Shown: positions 55,801 through 62,766 of the stretch, piece by piece
Layout of the letters: each line of letters begins with the position of its first letter
Position numbering within the stretch: the first letter of the stretch is position 1
DNA from: Sulfurimonas sp. HSL3-7
GTDB taxonomy: Bacteria; Campylobacterota; Campylobacteria; Campylobacterales; Sulfurimonadaceae
Assembly: GCF_039645985.1 (NCBI RefSeq)
Contig: NZ_CP147919.1
Location: 2,294,001 to 2,358,000, forward strand
Direction of reading: 5' to 3'
DNA: 64,000 bases
Program-made: the position numbers and the translations under genes
Notes under the pieces: model-generated
What the model was told of the DNA's origin: nothing
Seen by the model: the letters and a program-made list of their open reading frames with translations, nothing else
Databases searched by the model: none

Positions 55801-57724
55801 CATAATACTCAGAATAACTCTTTCTTAGCATTCTCTTATCATATCGGGGCATCCAATTGATAAGGTCGGTATACCCAATTTCATCAGAACTAGAGATCAG
55901 CAGTTTTTTTGCGACCTCATCAAGTCGGGAACTTATGATTGAGCTATCATTGTCATTTGCAAAGAGTTCCTTTGTAACCTGGTACGCAATTTCGGTCAGT
56001 ATGTTGATCTTAAAGTGACTGGTTTTTAAAAAACTTCCTTTATACAGACCATGCAAATCACCTGTTTTCACAGTCGGTCTTATGTCTATAACACCGTCAT
56101 CATCCGTGTCCACATCTACACCACCCATAACATTTACAAGATAATATCTGTCATCCTCAAGCGTATTCAATATCTCTTGTGAAAGCAAGATGACACCTGT
56201 TGAGCCAAGCGAGCTTCCAAGGGTAGTACTGGTTTCATGAAGTATGGCACCATTTGTCACATCAATTATGGAGACATTGGCTCCGCCGATGGGGCCCATA
56301 TTCGCGGTATTTAGCTTCGATTTCACGTCAAAAACCAGACTATCATGATCATCTGAATTATTTTCAGTTTGATTCGTCACCACTCCACCGTCACCTGTCG
56401 AAGCTTCCGGGTAACATATTTCTAAACCTTCTTCATAACTTAATTGATCAGAAACCCAACAGCCTCCCACTCCTACAGTTTGATGTTGACCACCTCCACT
56501 ACTGGAAACAACTTCGTCCGTCGAATCGCTTCCTATAGGAATAATGTTTTTAAAATGACTAGTTATTAATTGTAATCCGCTTCTATTAACGTCTTCATTT
56601 GCTAAAACACTTATCATGCTGTTTGCTTTGACTTCTATATCGGCTATATGGCCCAGATCTAACAAATCGCTTGTCGATATGTCGACATCGATAGTCAATG
56701 CATCATTCGGTGTTTTTACTGCCAAACGAACAGATTGGGGAAGGTTTTCTTCATCTACCTTTCCACTATGGTTGACATAAATACCGTAAGTGCCTTCTGC
56801 GACATCATCAATAGACTCTACATAATAACGACTGTCAGCAGCACATCCTACTCTTCTCTCTTTTTGGCCCAGCTCTGATGAGAGTTGCAACTGTATATCA
56901 CTGCTTTGCCATGAAAGTTGAATGTCTATTGGGTACTCTTTGCGTTCTACTGGCGGATAAACAGTATTAAAATAATTCATCGCATACTCTGGAAAGGATG
57001 CTATTTTGTCTTGTGTAACCACATTGCTATAGCGGTAATAATCAAAATAGTGATATGTTGGAAGTTTAAAACTATAGCCCTCAATAATAAATTTATCACT
57101 ATTTATTATATTTTGGCTCATGCTCGATGGTACGAATGTTATTGGATCATTATCTAATGTTGCCAAAGCTCCTCTCCCATCACTCATACCGCTCACATGA
57201 TCGGCAGGGTTCGCGGTTCCTAGCATGTAAAATGACTTTTTTTGACACTCGCTCAGTGTATCATACGCTTCGTTTGTAAAGAAATTACCCTGCGAGTGGG
57301 CAATGACGATGACTTGGTTTCCGGCATTGATACTTTTTTTATAGTTACTGATCTGCTCTGTCAGGTCGTTAGAGTGAGTACTGCTAAGTCCTGTAAAATA
57401 ATCGATATAATAATCGGCTAAAGCCTTATCGGCATCGGAAAGAAACGAGAGCCAATACTTACTCCAACCGTTCTGCTCGAAAAGCTGTGACGCGCCTTCG
57501 ATAAAATCCCAGAAACCGCGGCTAGTGTTGTAGGCCGATTTAAAAGGCTCGCTACTGTAGATTTCGGGATTGGAGGCTTTTAGGTCTTCTTCTAGTAAAT
57601 CGCGAGCTTCATCTGTATCTTTTTTATCTGTTAAAACTCCCGTAGCAAGATAGATATCTGCTTTGGCATGAAGAGAGCTTATGCCAAAAAAACAAAAAAT
57701 AAAAACAAGGAGATGCTTTTTCAT
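52823..57724 (-). CDS. Exported 1633-residue alpha/beta-hydrolase with cadherin-like and beta-propeller modules (hydrolase A)
   Basis: Positions below count from an in-frame ATG two codons further upstream (57730). The chosen start, ATG 57724, overlaps the lipoprotein stop (ATGA) and has AGGGG upstream. Signal peptide to about 22 (ISSLHA). Hydrolase-like domain (about 24-262) with nucleophile motif VIAHSQGN (S146) and candidate Asp (D193/D195, TLDNDP) and His (H227, PTYHYFD). Then an unassigned beta region, a module with VDTDDDGVIDIRPTV (about 500-700), cadherin-like repeats with LSGDGSELFEI pattern, an LVIVD/NHL-like propeller (about 960-1290), two more cadherin-like repeats, and a C-terminal propeller-like part. 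Likely surface or secreted. No LPxTG or clear secretion tail seen. Partner is lipoprotein A, translated by coupling. Confidence 0.85.
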   Translation of the reverse strand: MKKHLLVFIFCFFGISSLHAKADIYLATGVLTDKKDTDEARDLLEEDLKASNPEIYSSEPFKSAYNTSRGFWDFIEGASQLFEQNGWSKYWLSFLSDADKALADYYIDYFTGLSSTHSNDLTEQISNYKKSINAGNQVIVIAHSQGNFFTNEAYDTLSECQKKSFYMLGTANPADHVSGMSDGRGALATLDNDPITFVPSSMSQNIINSDKFIIEGYSFKLPTYHYFDYYRYSNVVTQDKIASFPEYAMNYFNTVYPPVERKEYPIDIQLSWQSSDIQLQLSSELGQKERRVGCAADSRYYVESIDDVAEGTYGIYVNHSGKVDEENLPQSVRLAVKTPNDALTIDVDISTSDLLDLGHIADIEVKANSMISVLANEDVNRSGLQLITSHFKNIIPIGSDSTDEVVSSSGGGQHQTVGVGGCWVSDQLSYEEGLEICYPEASTGDGGVVTNQTENNSDDHDSLVFDVKSKLNTANMGPIGGANVSIIDVTNGAILHETSTTLGSSLGSTGVILLSQEILNTLEDDRYYLVNVMGGVDVDTDDDGVIDIRPTVKTGDLHGLYKGSFLKTSHFKINILTEIAYQVTKELFANDNDSSIISSRLDEVAKKLLISSSDEIGYTDLINWMPRYDKRMLRKSYSEYYEPVAQKIYHGQDIYADAYKIVYESILLQYVVSVGEDSILRDFGLKLDVGLPEGEARFSLSGDGSELFEINSTGFVGFKDGAAIDFERQKVYDLTLCVNSQEYTSESKFMVVVENVLDAPEAESVEVVVDDNISAGSLVAFLKMGTPGDAPISKVVLDDNTTFRIDLDGMVYLRDGVELNYFSKNLYQLSAIATNAHGSSLPINIAVKLKRTPTVDSLDLTLLDGLVGGTKIGRLKIKENGTQIATIALSGLGSEDFNITKEGALFVANDTLLNASEQAFYDLSIVVNGESLALLEIEVQDRIVATLDTVDNAVELAIDKNSSVAYVADNNYYGAAIVDFSQKDKLSFVGRTSGNYGRVSGIAINEAGSNLVVGSYKKMELFDTEPSVSPLYLDTYSIENYFNFIEILPLKNMVFVGTYDYIDILKIEDNGTLGSLYEVYTQNRRGVVVSSDEKYMFVSGNYENIDIYDIGDLSIINITSTILAPYDAKMTLSKDNRYLFVTGHTPEGQSLLKLYNLQDIMRPELISSLILPEPITTLSYGNNYLYLGGSQLHVVDVADVTALQLLGSIAVPGGIKDVALLGNTDQAIVASGNSGIHLVNVGGFEHQEKVPGILPFKATVEADASINTVVGQVEVVYSGSGITGFSLAGEGAEKFSIDSAGTVRTVSSLFSGPALYQLQINVSNTIGTREVNATISVHSVPVIADFKGSINSMSSAGTVVGSLDLGVDDANSIEAISLNGDGAEYFQVNKSGEITFSGGIELHHFSTPTFSLSVDASNRYGQSETATVIVNVSVLVSEIELFEDPQREITSIKFSEDGAYADIEMHKRYESLPQYVTRVNIQDFFALSTMSQESIEDATQVVEFPANIKELIFDEDNKSMYYGGGDSAGLIINDVNRNELASYNDSNYEDGESYFSINHMQLLSDNSSLLFGGDYLLGLLSISADRREIILGEKILRSPVTTFAQIPNSSFMLVGSKNILQVVDFTGLTAMQQ

Positions 57725-58839
57725 TCCCATTCCCCCTGAAGAATCTTCGTTTCGTTAAAATCACATCTAGTTTTATGAGTATTTCTATCTCTACCTGGAT
57801 ATACTCCTCCGCTTAATGCTTGATTATATTCATAATAGGCACGATTGCGCTCTCTTGTATTTAAAATGAGTGGTCTTGACTCTTTATAAAGACTTTTTCC
57901 TCTTGGAATAAGTTTTTTTGAATCTTGATGCATATAGTAAGATTGACAATCCGTTTGATTTTCCATCAATTTATCAGTCTCCCTCGCCTTAGAAGGATCC
58001 ACAAGTATTATCTGAAAGGCTCTGGCATTCTGCATAGCAACCGCTTGTACTATCGGGTGATCGTACTCTGCAAATATCCATCGCTCTACATCATCTCTCA
58101 CCCCGTTGTTGTTTGAGTCTATTCCAAGAAGTGTAGAGTTGTTTATGGTTTCATCCGGTTCAGGCGGAAGCTTGTGTCCGTTTATCTCTTTGTAAATCTC
58201 TAAAGCAAGAGAGTTTGAAGTTACTGTGTTTAGTTTTGCTTGGAGGATTATGTTTGTATCTTTCATGGCATGTAAAGATCTTTGAGTGATTTGTGCTGCG
58301 TTTGTGTCGGAGAGGTTCCACTCAACTTCTTCTGTTACATCTTTTGTGGTGTTGTCTTGGTAGGTAGCTATGACTTTGAGTGTTGTGTTTTCATCTACGT
58401 TGAGTGAGTTTTTTTCTACCGTGAGTTTGAGAGATTTCAGGCTAGGAGTAGCCCCTTGTTCCACCTCTGGCGAGGTCGTATCAGCCTCATTCACTTCTAC
58501 AACCTTAGGAAGCACCGTAACATGAACCTGCTTTTTAACTGTAATATTCGTCGTCTCCAACTGTGCCGTAACCGCTTCAAGCTCAAAGACTAAACTCTCT
58601 TGTGTCGTAACACCCGGAGCTATAAAACTAGCCGTGCTTGTATTTGCATTCACAAGGATGACGGAAGTCCCGCTTAACTGGCTCCAACTATAAGCCTTTG
58701 ACCCACTGGCATGTAACTCTACCGTATCATCTGAGTATGCTGTAAGATTAGTATCAACTTGAAGTATTTCTTTGTCAGAGCTACATGCCAAGAAAAAAGT
58801 TGCTGTTAAAAGTGCTAAAAAGAGGTGAAGAAGTTTCAT
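57721..58839 (-). CDS. Lipoprotein A with PKD-like, Big2-like and C-terminal repeat-family domain
   Basis: 372 residues. Type II signal, lipobox FFLAC (C19). An Ig/PKD-like domain (about 28-115: VELHASGSKAYSWSQLSG), a Big2-like domain (about 130-215: LKLTVEKNSLNVDENTTLKV), then a C-terminal module of about 150 residues shared with lipoproteins B and C: NGHKLPPEPDETINNSTLLG, an EF-hand-like DSNNNGVRDDVE loop, and two conserved Cys (QTDCQSYY, RCDFNETKI). Likely on the outer membrane, bound to its hydrolase. Stop overlaps the hydrolase start by four bases; ribosome site AAAGGACTC before the ATG. Confidence 0.85.
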   Translation of the reverse strand: MKLLHLFLALLTATFFLACSSDKEILQVDTNLTAYSDDTVELHASGSKAYSWSQLSGTSVILVNANTSTASFIAPGVTTQESLVFELEAVTAQLETTNITVKKQVHVTVLPKVVEVNEADTTSPEVEQGATPSLKSLKLTVEKNSLNVDENTTLKVIATYQDNTTKDVTEEVEWNLSDTNAAQITQRSLHAMKDTNIILQAKLNTVTSNSLALEIYKEINGHKLPPEPDETINNSTLLGIDSNNNGVRDDVERWIFAEYDHPIVQAVAMQNARAFQIILVDPSKARETDKLMENQTDCQSYYMHQDSKKLIPRGKSLYKESRPLILNTRERNRAYYEYNQALSGGVYPGRDRNTHKTRCDFNETKILQGEWE

Positions 58840-58923
58840 GAAAGAGTCCTTTTTAATGGTGTTTTTTGTTGTTTTATATCATAGCTTGTTTGAACATGCG
58901 TTAAAGTTAAAGTTTGTTCTATT

Positions 58924-59289
58924 TTAAGTTTTTTTTGTAGTTCCTAGCATGCAAACTGCCTTTTGTTCACATGGGCTTAGTGCATCATACGCCTCATTTG
59001 TAAAGTAGTTTCCCTGTGAGTGGGCAATTACGATTACTTGGTTACCCGCATTGATGCTATTTTTATAATTTTTTATCTGCTCGGTCAGGTCGTTGGTATG
59101 ATTATTGCTAAGTCCTGCAAAATAATCTATGTAATGTTTTTCCAAAACTTGATCAGTCGCAATAACAAAAGAGTTCCAATACATACTCCAGCCGTTCTGT
59201 TCGAAAAGCTGAGCTGCAGCTTCGATGAAGTCCCAAAGATCGTGCTTAGTGTTGTAGGCAGCTTTAAAATCTTGACTACCGAAGGACAA
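58924..59289 (-). pseudogene. Truncated hydrolase B
   Basis: About 120 codons closely matching residues 60-175 of hydrolase A: AAYNTKHDLWDFIEAAAQLF, LSNNHTNDLTEQIKNYKNSI and VIVIAHSQGNYFTNEAYD with the nucleophile kept. The signal peptide and first ~60 residues are missing where the RAYT element sits, and the frame ends in a poly-A run (LGTTKKT then stop) where hydrolase A reads LGTANPADH. The long modular C-terminal part is absent. The only start is a TTG inside the flanking repeat. Not functional. Confidence 0.85.
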
Positions 59290-59331
59290 GGGGTCAGGTG
59301 ATACCTAAGGACAAGGGGTCAGGTGATACCT
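59282..59331. repeat. 25-bp tandem direct repeat at the left end of the RAYT element
   Basis: Two perfect 25-base units (59282-59306 and 59307-59331), each AAGGACA plus AGGGGTCAGGTGATACCT. The inner copy, extended to 59335, is the inverted partner of the right end at 60120-60141. REP-like structure. Confidence 0.93.
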
Positions 59332-60098
59332 ATACCTCTCACTTTTTTTATTACTCTATTTATTTGTGGTTGAGATAATTCTAGACACTCGGCTATAGCA
59401 TGTTGAGAGTACCCTGCTTCATATGCTTTTAAAATCTTATGATCTCTGTCTGCCTGATCCTTGACCTGTTGGAACCTGTGTTTTAAGCTCTTGCTATCAA
59501 GCTTTTTCTCTTTTATGGATGTGACAACAAGGGTGGATGCTTTTTGGATCTCTTCTAATATTCTCTCATCAACACCACATTCAAAAAACTCTACCCTATC
59601 TTTTCGATCTGTAAACTTTTCAAATACAAATGAACATTTTAAACACCCAATAGGTTCTCTCTGCTCAACAAATGACAGATATGAACTATATTCATATTTG
59701 CCCAATGCCTTGACCATCTTCGCCTTGACAGGGTTGTTCTCTATATAGCTTATCAACGTATAAAGATAAGCTTCATCCGTCACATACCAGGACTTAAACC
59801 GCCCTTGCCAGAGGTGGCCTGAACGCTTATATTTTTTATTGAAATAGATAGCATAAGAAGCATTAAGATGTTTCATGAACTTTGAAAGATTCTCTTTTCT
59901 CGTCTCAATCAGCAAATGGTAATGGTTGCTCATCAACACATACCCATGCAATTGAACATCATAAAGCTGACACCCACTACAGAGCAGCTCCAAAAACATT
60001 GTATAGTCATCTTTAACTTTATAGACTATGCGCTGCTCTACCCCTCTATTGACGATATGATAGTACCCAACCATATCAACCCTCGGTCGTCTTGGCAT
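59319..60098 (-). CDS. REP-associated tyrosine transposase (Y1_Tnp, HUH)
   Basis: 259 residues. Starts PRRPRVDMVGYYHIVNRGVE. HUH metal/nicking motif HYH in LMSNHYHLLIET; nucleophile Tyr in SYIENNPVKAKMV; conserved KRSGHLWQGRFKSW. A C-terminal helix-turn-helix (AIAECLELSQPQINRVIKKV) is an extra DNA-binding part found in some RAYTs. Intact frame. RAYTs mobilise REP/BIME sequences; whether this one is active is unknown. Confidence 0.93.
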   Translation of the reverse strand: MPRRPRVDMVGYYHIVNRGVEQRIVYKVKDDYTMFLELLCSGCQLYDVQLHGYVLMSNHYHLLIETRKENLSKFMKHLNASYAIYFNKKYKRSGHLWQGRFKSWYVTDEAYLYTLISYIENNPVKAKMVKALGKYEYSSYLSFVEQREPIGCLKCSFVFEKFTDRKDRVEFFECGVDERILEEIQKASTLVVTSIKEKKLDSKSLKHRFQQVKDQADRDHKILKAYEAGYSQHAIAECLELSQPQINRVIKKVRGIGIT

Positions 60099-60128
60099 CT
60101 CCTCTCCTTTTATAGCATAGTATAGGTA

Positions 60129-60731
60129 TCACCTGACCCCTAATTTTTGAAGATCCATAATTTTACTTACATTAAAATCGCATGAACCTTTCTCGTCTGA
60201 AATACTAGGAAGTGTTGTAATCCCGCCGCTAAAAAATGCATCGAAATTCTTATACGCAACTTGTCGCTCTTGTGTATTTAGTACTATTCTTTCATATGCA
60301 CGATCCAAAATAAATTCATCTACTAATATTGAATCTCCAAATCGTTTCGCATCAAATTGAAAATAAAACTCACAATTTTGTGCAGCATCCAAAAGTTTTG
60401 ATGTCTCACTTGCCTTACTTGGATTTTCTAAAACTTTCTGCCACGCACGACCGGCTTGCATCGCAATCTCAGTATAAATAGGATGTTTGTCTTTATACTT
60501 TTTAAGTATCCAAATCTCGACATCATCTCTCACACCATTGTTATTGCTATCGATACCTAACAGTGTGGAGTTATTGATCGCTGGATCAGGTGCTGGCGGC
60601 AAGGTATAACCGTGAATCACTTCAACAGTTTCATTTTTGCTTGTTGAGTACCCGTCGCTCTGGCTGCATCCACTCATGAAGATCGATGTAAGTAACAGTG
60701 TTATTGCAAGTAAATTACTATGTGTTATCAT
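60129..60731 (-). CDS. Lipoprotein B (shared C-terminal module)
   Basis: 200 residues. Type II signal, lipobox IFMSGC (C22). A short linker replaces the PKD/Big2 domains of lipoprotein A, then the shared module: LPPAPDPAINNSTLLGIDSN, DSNNNGVRDDVE, conserved Cys in AQNCEFYF and GSCDFNVSKI. The middle is divergent from A and C. The last four residues (LGVR) and stop come from the RAYT end, so the native tail was replaced. Ribosome site AGGAAAA before ATG. Likely still makes a protein. Confidence 0.82.
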   Translation of the reverse strand: MITHSNLLAITLLLTSIFMSGCSQSDGYSTSKNETVEVIHGYTLPPAPDPAINNSTLLGIDSNNNGVRDDVEIWILKKYKDKHPIYTEIAMQAGRAWQKVLENPSKASETSKLLDAAQNCEFYFQFDAKRFGDSILVDEFILDRAYERIVLNTQERQVAYKNFDAFFSGGITTLPSISDEKGSCDFNVSKIMDLQKLGVR

Positions 60732-60837
60732 ATTTTTTCCTATTTTTTTATGTATTAAGTATGTTGTCCAAACTATTCTTAAGGAAACTGTATTATGTTA
60801 CTGGTATCAACTGTAATTTTACAAATAAGCAATCACA

Positions 60838-61085
60838 ATCTCTTGGTACCCGCATTGATGCTATTTTTATAATTTTTTATCTAAGTAATCTTGTATTAGC
60901 AATTGCTTCAAATTCCTCTGTATCTATACCATTGGCAAAATATACATCAATCTTTCGTTCATCAATAATTGTGTCTAAAGGACTATTGGGGACAGGCTAC
61001 TTTTACTATTGGGGACAGGCATATGTCTTGGTGAAGCATGCAGTGTAAGCGTCAAGAATAATATGACAAAAACTATTTTACTCAT
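60838..61085 (-). pseudogene. Decayed hydrolase C
   Basis: Starts with an ATG (61085) overlapping the lipoprotein C stop by eight bases and encodes a signal peptide (MSKIVFVILFLTLTLHA). The frame then runs into a REP-like double repeat and a stop. Beyond it, in another frame, RKIDVYFANGIDTEEFEAIA matches hydrolase A's ADIYLATGVLTD region. After a deletion, 35 bases (60848-60882) are identical to hydrolase B 59044-59078 (the KNYKNSINAG region), with one base lost just after. Several lesions; not functional. Confidence 0.8.
60982..61020. repeat. REP-like direct repeat in hydrolase C
   Basis: ACTATTGGGGACAGGC occurs at 60982-60997 and 61005-61020, separated by TACTTTT (23-base period). It interrupts the decayed hydrolase right after its signal-peptide region. 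The look (GGGGACAGG core) resembles ends of another RAYT family, different from the AGGGGTCAGG ends at 59.3/60.1 kb. Confidence 0.85.
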
Positions 61086-61713
61086 CGTCTTCATCATCTA
61101 TTATGATTGCCCGAGTAACATTAAAGTCGCAAGAACTTTCTACTTTATAACTTTTAGGAGTCCAATATACTCCGCCGCTTAAAGCTTGATTATACTTTAT
61201 GTATTTTTCAACTCTTGCTCTTGTGTTAAATACATAATCTTCGGCAGATAAGCTGTAGAGATCTATTCCATGCTCATGAAAAATATATGAGATACATCCA
61301 ATATCATATTTATCGAGTTTTTCCCATTTCGTGGCATTTTCAATGAGATCATCGGCTTCTAAACGTTTTTGTTGCTGTCGAGCAGACATCATCAAAGACT
61401 GTCTTTCTATCTCCAACTCATGTTCGAGATAAATCTTCCGTTCCACATCGTCGCGAACGCCATTTTTATTGACATCGACGCCGGCAAGGGTAAAATTGTT
61501 GATTGCTGGGTCCGGTTCAGGCGGCAGTACGTGACCGTTAATGACTAGCGGCACGTCAGCAGTTGTATTGTCGTCTGGGTTTTGAGCAGTTGTGTTATTA
61601 TCATATTCTTCATAGGGCTCAATTTCTGATGTGGAACGCTGTCCACTCGTTGAATACCCATTACTCTGACTGCATCCGCTAATGAAGATAGATGCAAGAA
61701 TAACTGCTATCAC
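61078..61713 (-). CDS. Lipoprotein C, ancestral start frameshifted
   Basis: 211 codons from a GTG at 61713; lipobox IFISGC (C14), Asp/Asn/Thr-rich linker (about 35-65), then the shared module: GHVLPPEPDPAINNFTLAG, DVNKNGVRDDVE, conserved Cys in YDIGCISYI and SSCDFNVTRAI. Middle region differs strongly from A and B. The homologous ATG at 61734 (same AGGAAAAAAT leader as lipoprotein B) is followed at once by TAA because one base is missing. From the GTG the signal would lack its positive N-region, so export may fail. Possibly a pseudogene. Confidence 0.65.
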   Translation of the reverse strand: MIAVILASIFISGCSQSNGYSTSGQRSTSEIEPYEEYDNNTTAQNPDDNTTADVPLVINGHVLPPEPDPAINNFTLAGVDVNKNGVRDDVERKIYLEHELEIERQSLMMSARQQQKRLEADDLIENATKWEKLDKYDIGCISYIFHEHGIDLYSLSAEDYVFNTRARVEKYIKYNQALSGGVYWTPKSYKVESSCDFNVTRAIIIDDEDDE

Positions 61714-61801
61714 TATTTGGCTTTTTTGTTACATATTTTTTCCTGTTCTTTTATGATTTTTAATGGTAGCAAAGTAATTCTTAAAGCATATACAATCAGC
61801 C

Positions 61802-62050
61802 TGGTTTTCCTCCAGCGGTTATAGTTATGATGAAGACGGCTACCTGAAAACCAAGAGCACGACAGCAGGCACAAGCAGTTACAACTATGGAAGCTTGGGC
61901 GAACTCAAAGAGGTCTCCCTGCCTAATGGCGACATCATCACCTACAAGCAGACCGCCGACAACCAGAGAGTCGCCAAGCTGAAAAACGGTGAGGGAGAAG
62001 AGCTGGCCGGTGGTTTTATATTAGAACATACTTTTGCAGCATCACTTTGA
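61802..62050 (+). pseudogene. RHS/YD-repeat remnant
   Basis: Plus-strand frame without a start codon: YSYDEDGYLKTKSTTAGTSS, then YNYGSLGELKEVSLPNGDII, then TYKQTADNQRVAKLKNGEGE. These are typical YD repeats of RHS proteins. The fragment is GC-richer than the AT-rich island around it and ends by running into the 3' end of the WbqC-like gene (stop 62048-62050). No N-terminal domain or toxin tip. Remnant of an RHS or wall-associated polymorphic-toxin gene. Confidence 0.8.
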
Positions 62051-62705
62051 TCTCTTCTCTGGAATTGAACATCATGATATCGATGATGGACATGTTCGGT
62101 AAAAATGCATTGTGGAATTGTTTGTACTGAACTGATTCAGTTTTAATAAAATTCAATTTTATACCATGCTCTTTAAATACTTTTTTACTGTACAGTTTCT
62201 GCCCGCCTATAGCATTGATATATTGATCTGCACCCAATCTTTTGCAGATGTCAATCGTCCTCTCCTGGGCTTTTAATGCCGTTTTTCCCTGAAGATCGCT
62301 CAGGTAGATGAATTTGGTATCCATCTCCAAATATCGGGCAATCCTTTCAATAGAAAAGCCCACGTATTTCGCTAAATTCTTTTCCTCGTTTAAACATATC
62401 TCTTCCAACATCGGATAGACCTCGTTGAAATAGGGCGCTTTTTTATAGGCATTCGAAATCGATTTCAATATCTTTTTTGCATTATGCCCAACGCAGACCT
62501 CATTGATTAGCTTGCCGGTATGCACACCCAGAACCTCAAGTGTATAGCGATGCCGCTTGCCGTCTATGAGAATATCGTTTCGGTTGATATAGCCTTTTTT
62601 TCTGTATTGCATACTGTCGGAAAGTACAAAAATATCTACTCGATTAATCAGTTGCCAGTATGCGATATAGGGGAAAAAATATGGTTGATTGCTTCCTACT
62701 GTCAT
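62016..62705 (-). CDS. WbqC-family protein
   Basis: 229 residues from ATG 62705 (AAAGGG six bases before); an upstream extension to 62792 would overlap the aminotransferase and is rejected. Begins TVGSNQPYFFPYIAYWQLIN, the WbqC signature, with DIFVLSDSMQYRKKGYINRN. The family is found in O-antigen and surface-sugar clusters; its chemistry is not settled. Follows the aminotransferase on the same strand. Its 3' end abuts the RHS remnant. Confidence 0.88.
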   Translation of the reverse strand: MTVGSNQPYFFPYIAYWQLINRVDIFVLSDSMQYRKKGYINRNDILIDGKRHRYTLEVLGVHTGKLINEVCVGHNAKKILKSISNAYKKAPYFNEVYPMLEEICLNEEKNLAKYVGFSIERIARYLEMDTKFIYLSDLQGKTALKAQERTIDICKRLGADQYINAIGGQKLYSKKVFKEHGIKLNFIKTESVQYKQFHNAFLPNMSIIDIMMFNSREEIKVMLQKYVLI

Positions 62706-62766
62706 ACATAACCCTTTAGTTGATTGACCTAACACTGCCCAGATTTTTATCTCAATGACAATAATT

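Larger units (their letters stand above)
59282..60141 (-). mobile_element. REP-associated (RAYT, IS200-like) transposable unit
   Basis: Transposase gene 59319-60098 bounded by inverted repeats. The left end (59314-59335) and right end (60120-60141) match over 22 bases (core AGGGGTCAGGTGATACCT). The left end is duplicated as a 25-bp tandem repeat. The transposase stop and last codons lie inside the left repeat, and the stop of lipoprotein B lies inside the right repeat. It sits exactly at the join between lipoprotein B and hydrolase B, whose 5' end is lost. Confidence 0.88.

Noticed and set aside
59282-59331. 25-bp direct repeat considered as a phage or island attachment duplication
   Set aside because: It lies at one end only and matches the inverted end of the RAYT unit, so REP-type ends explain it; no integrase is present.
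61802-62050. RHS fragment considered as an active polymorphic toxin
   Set aside because: No start, no N-terminal domain, no toxin tip and only a few repeats; a remnant.
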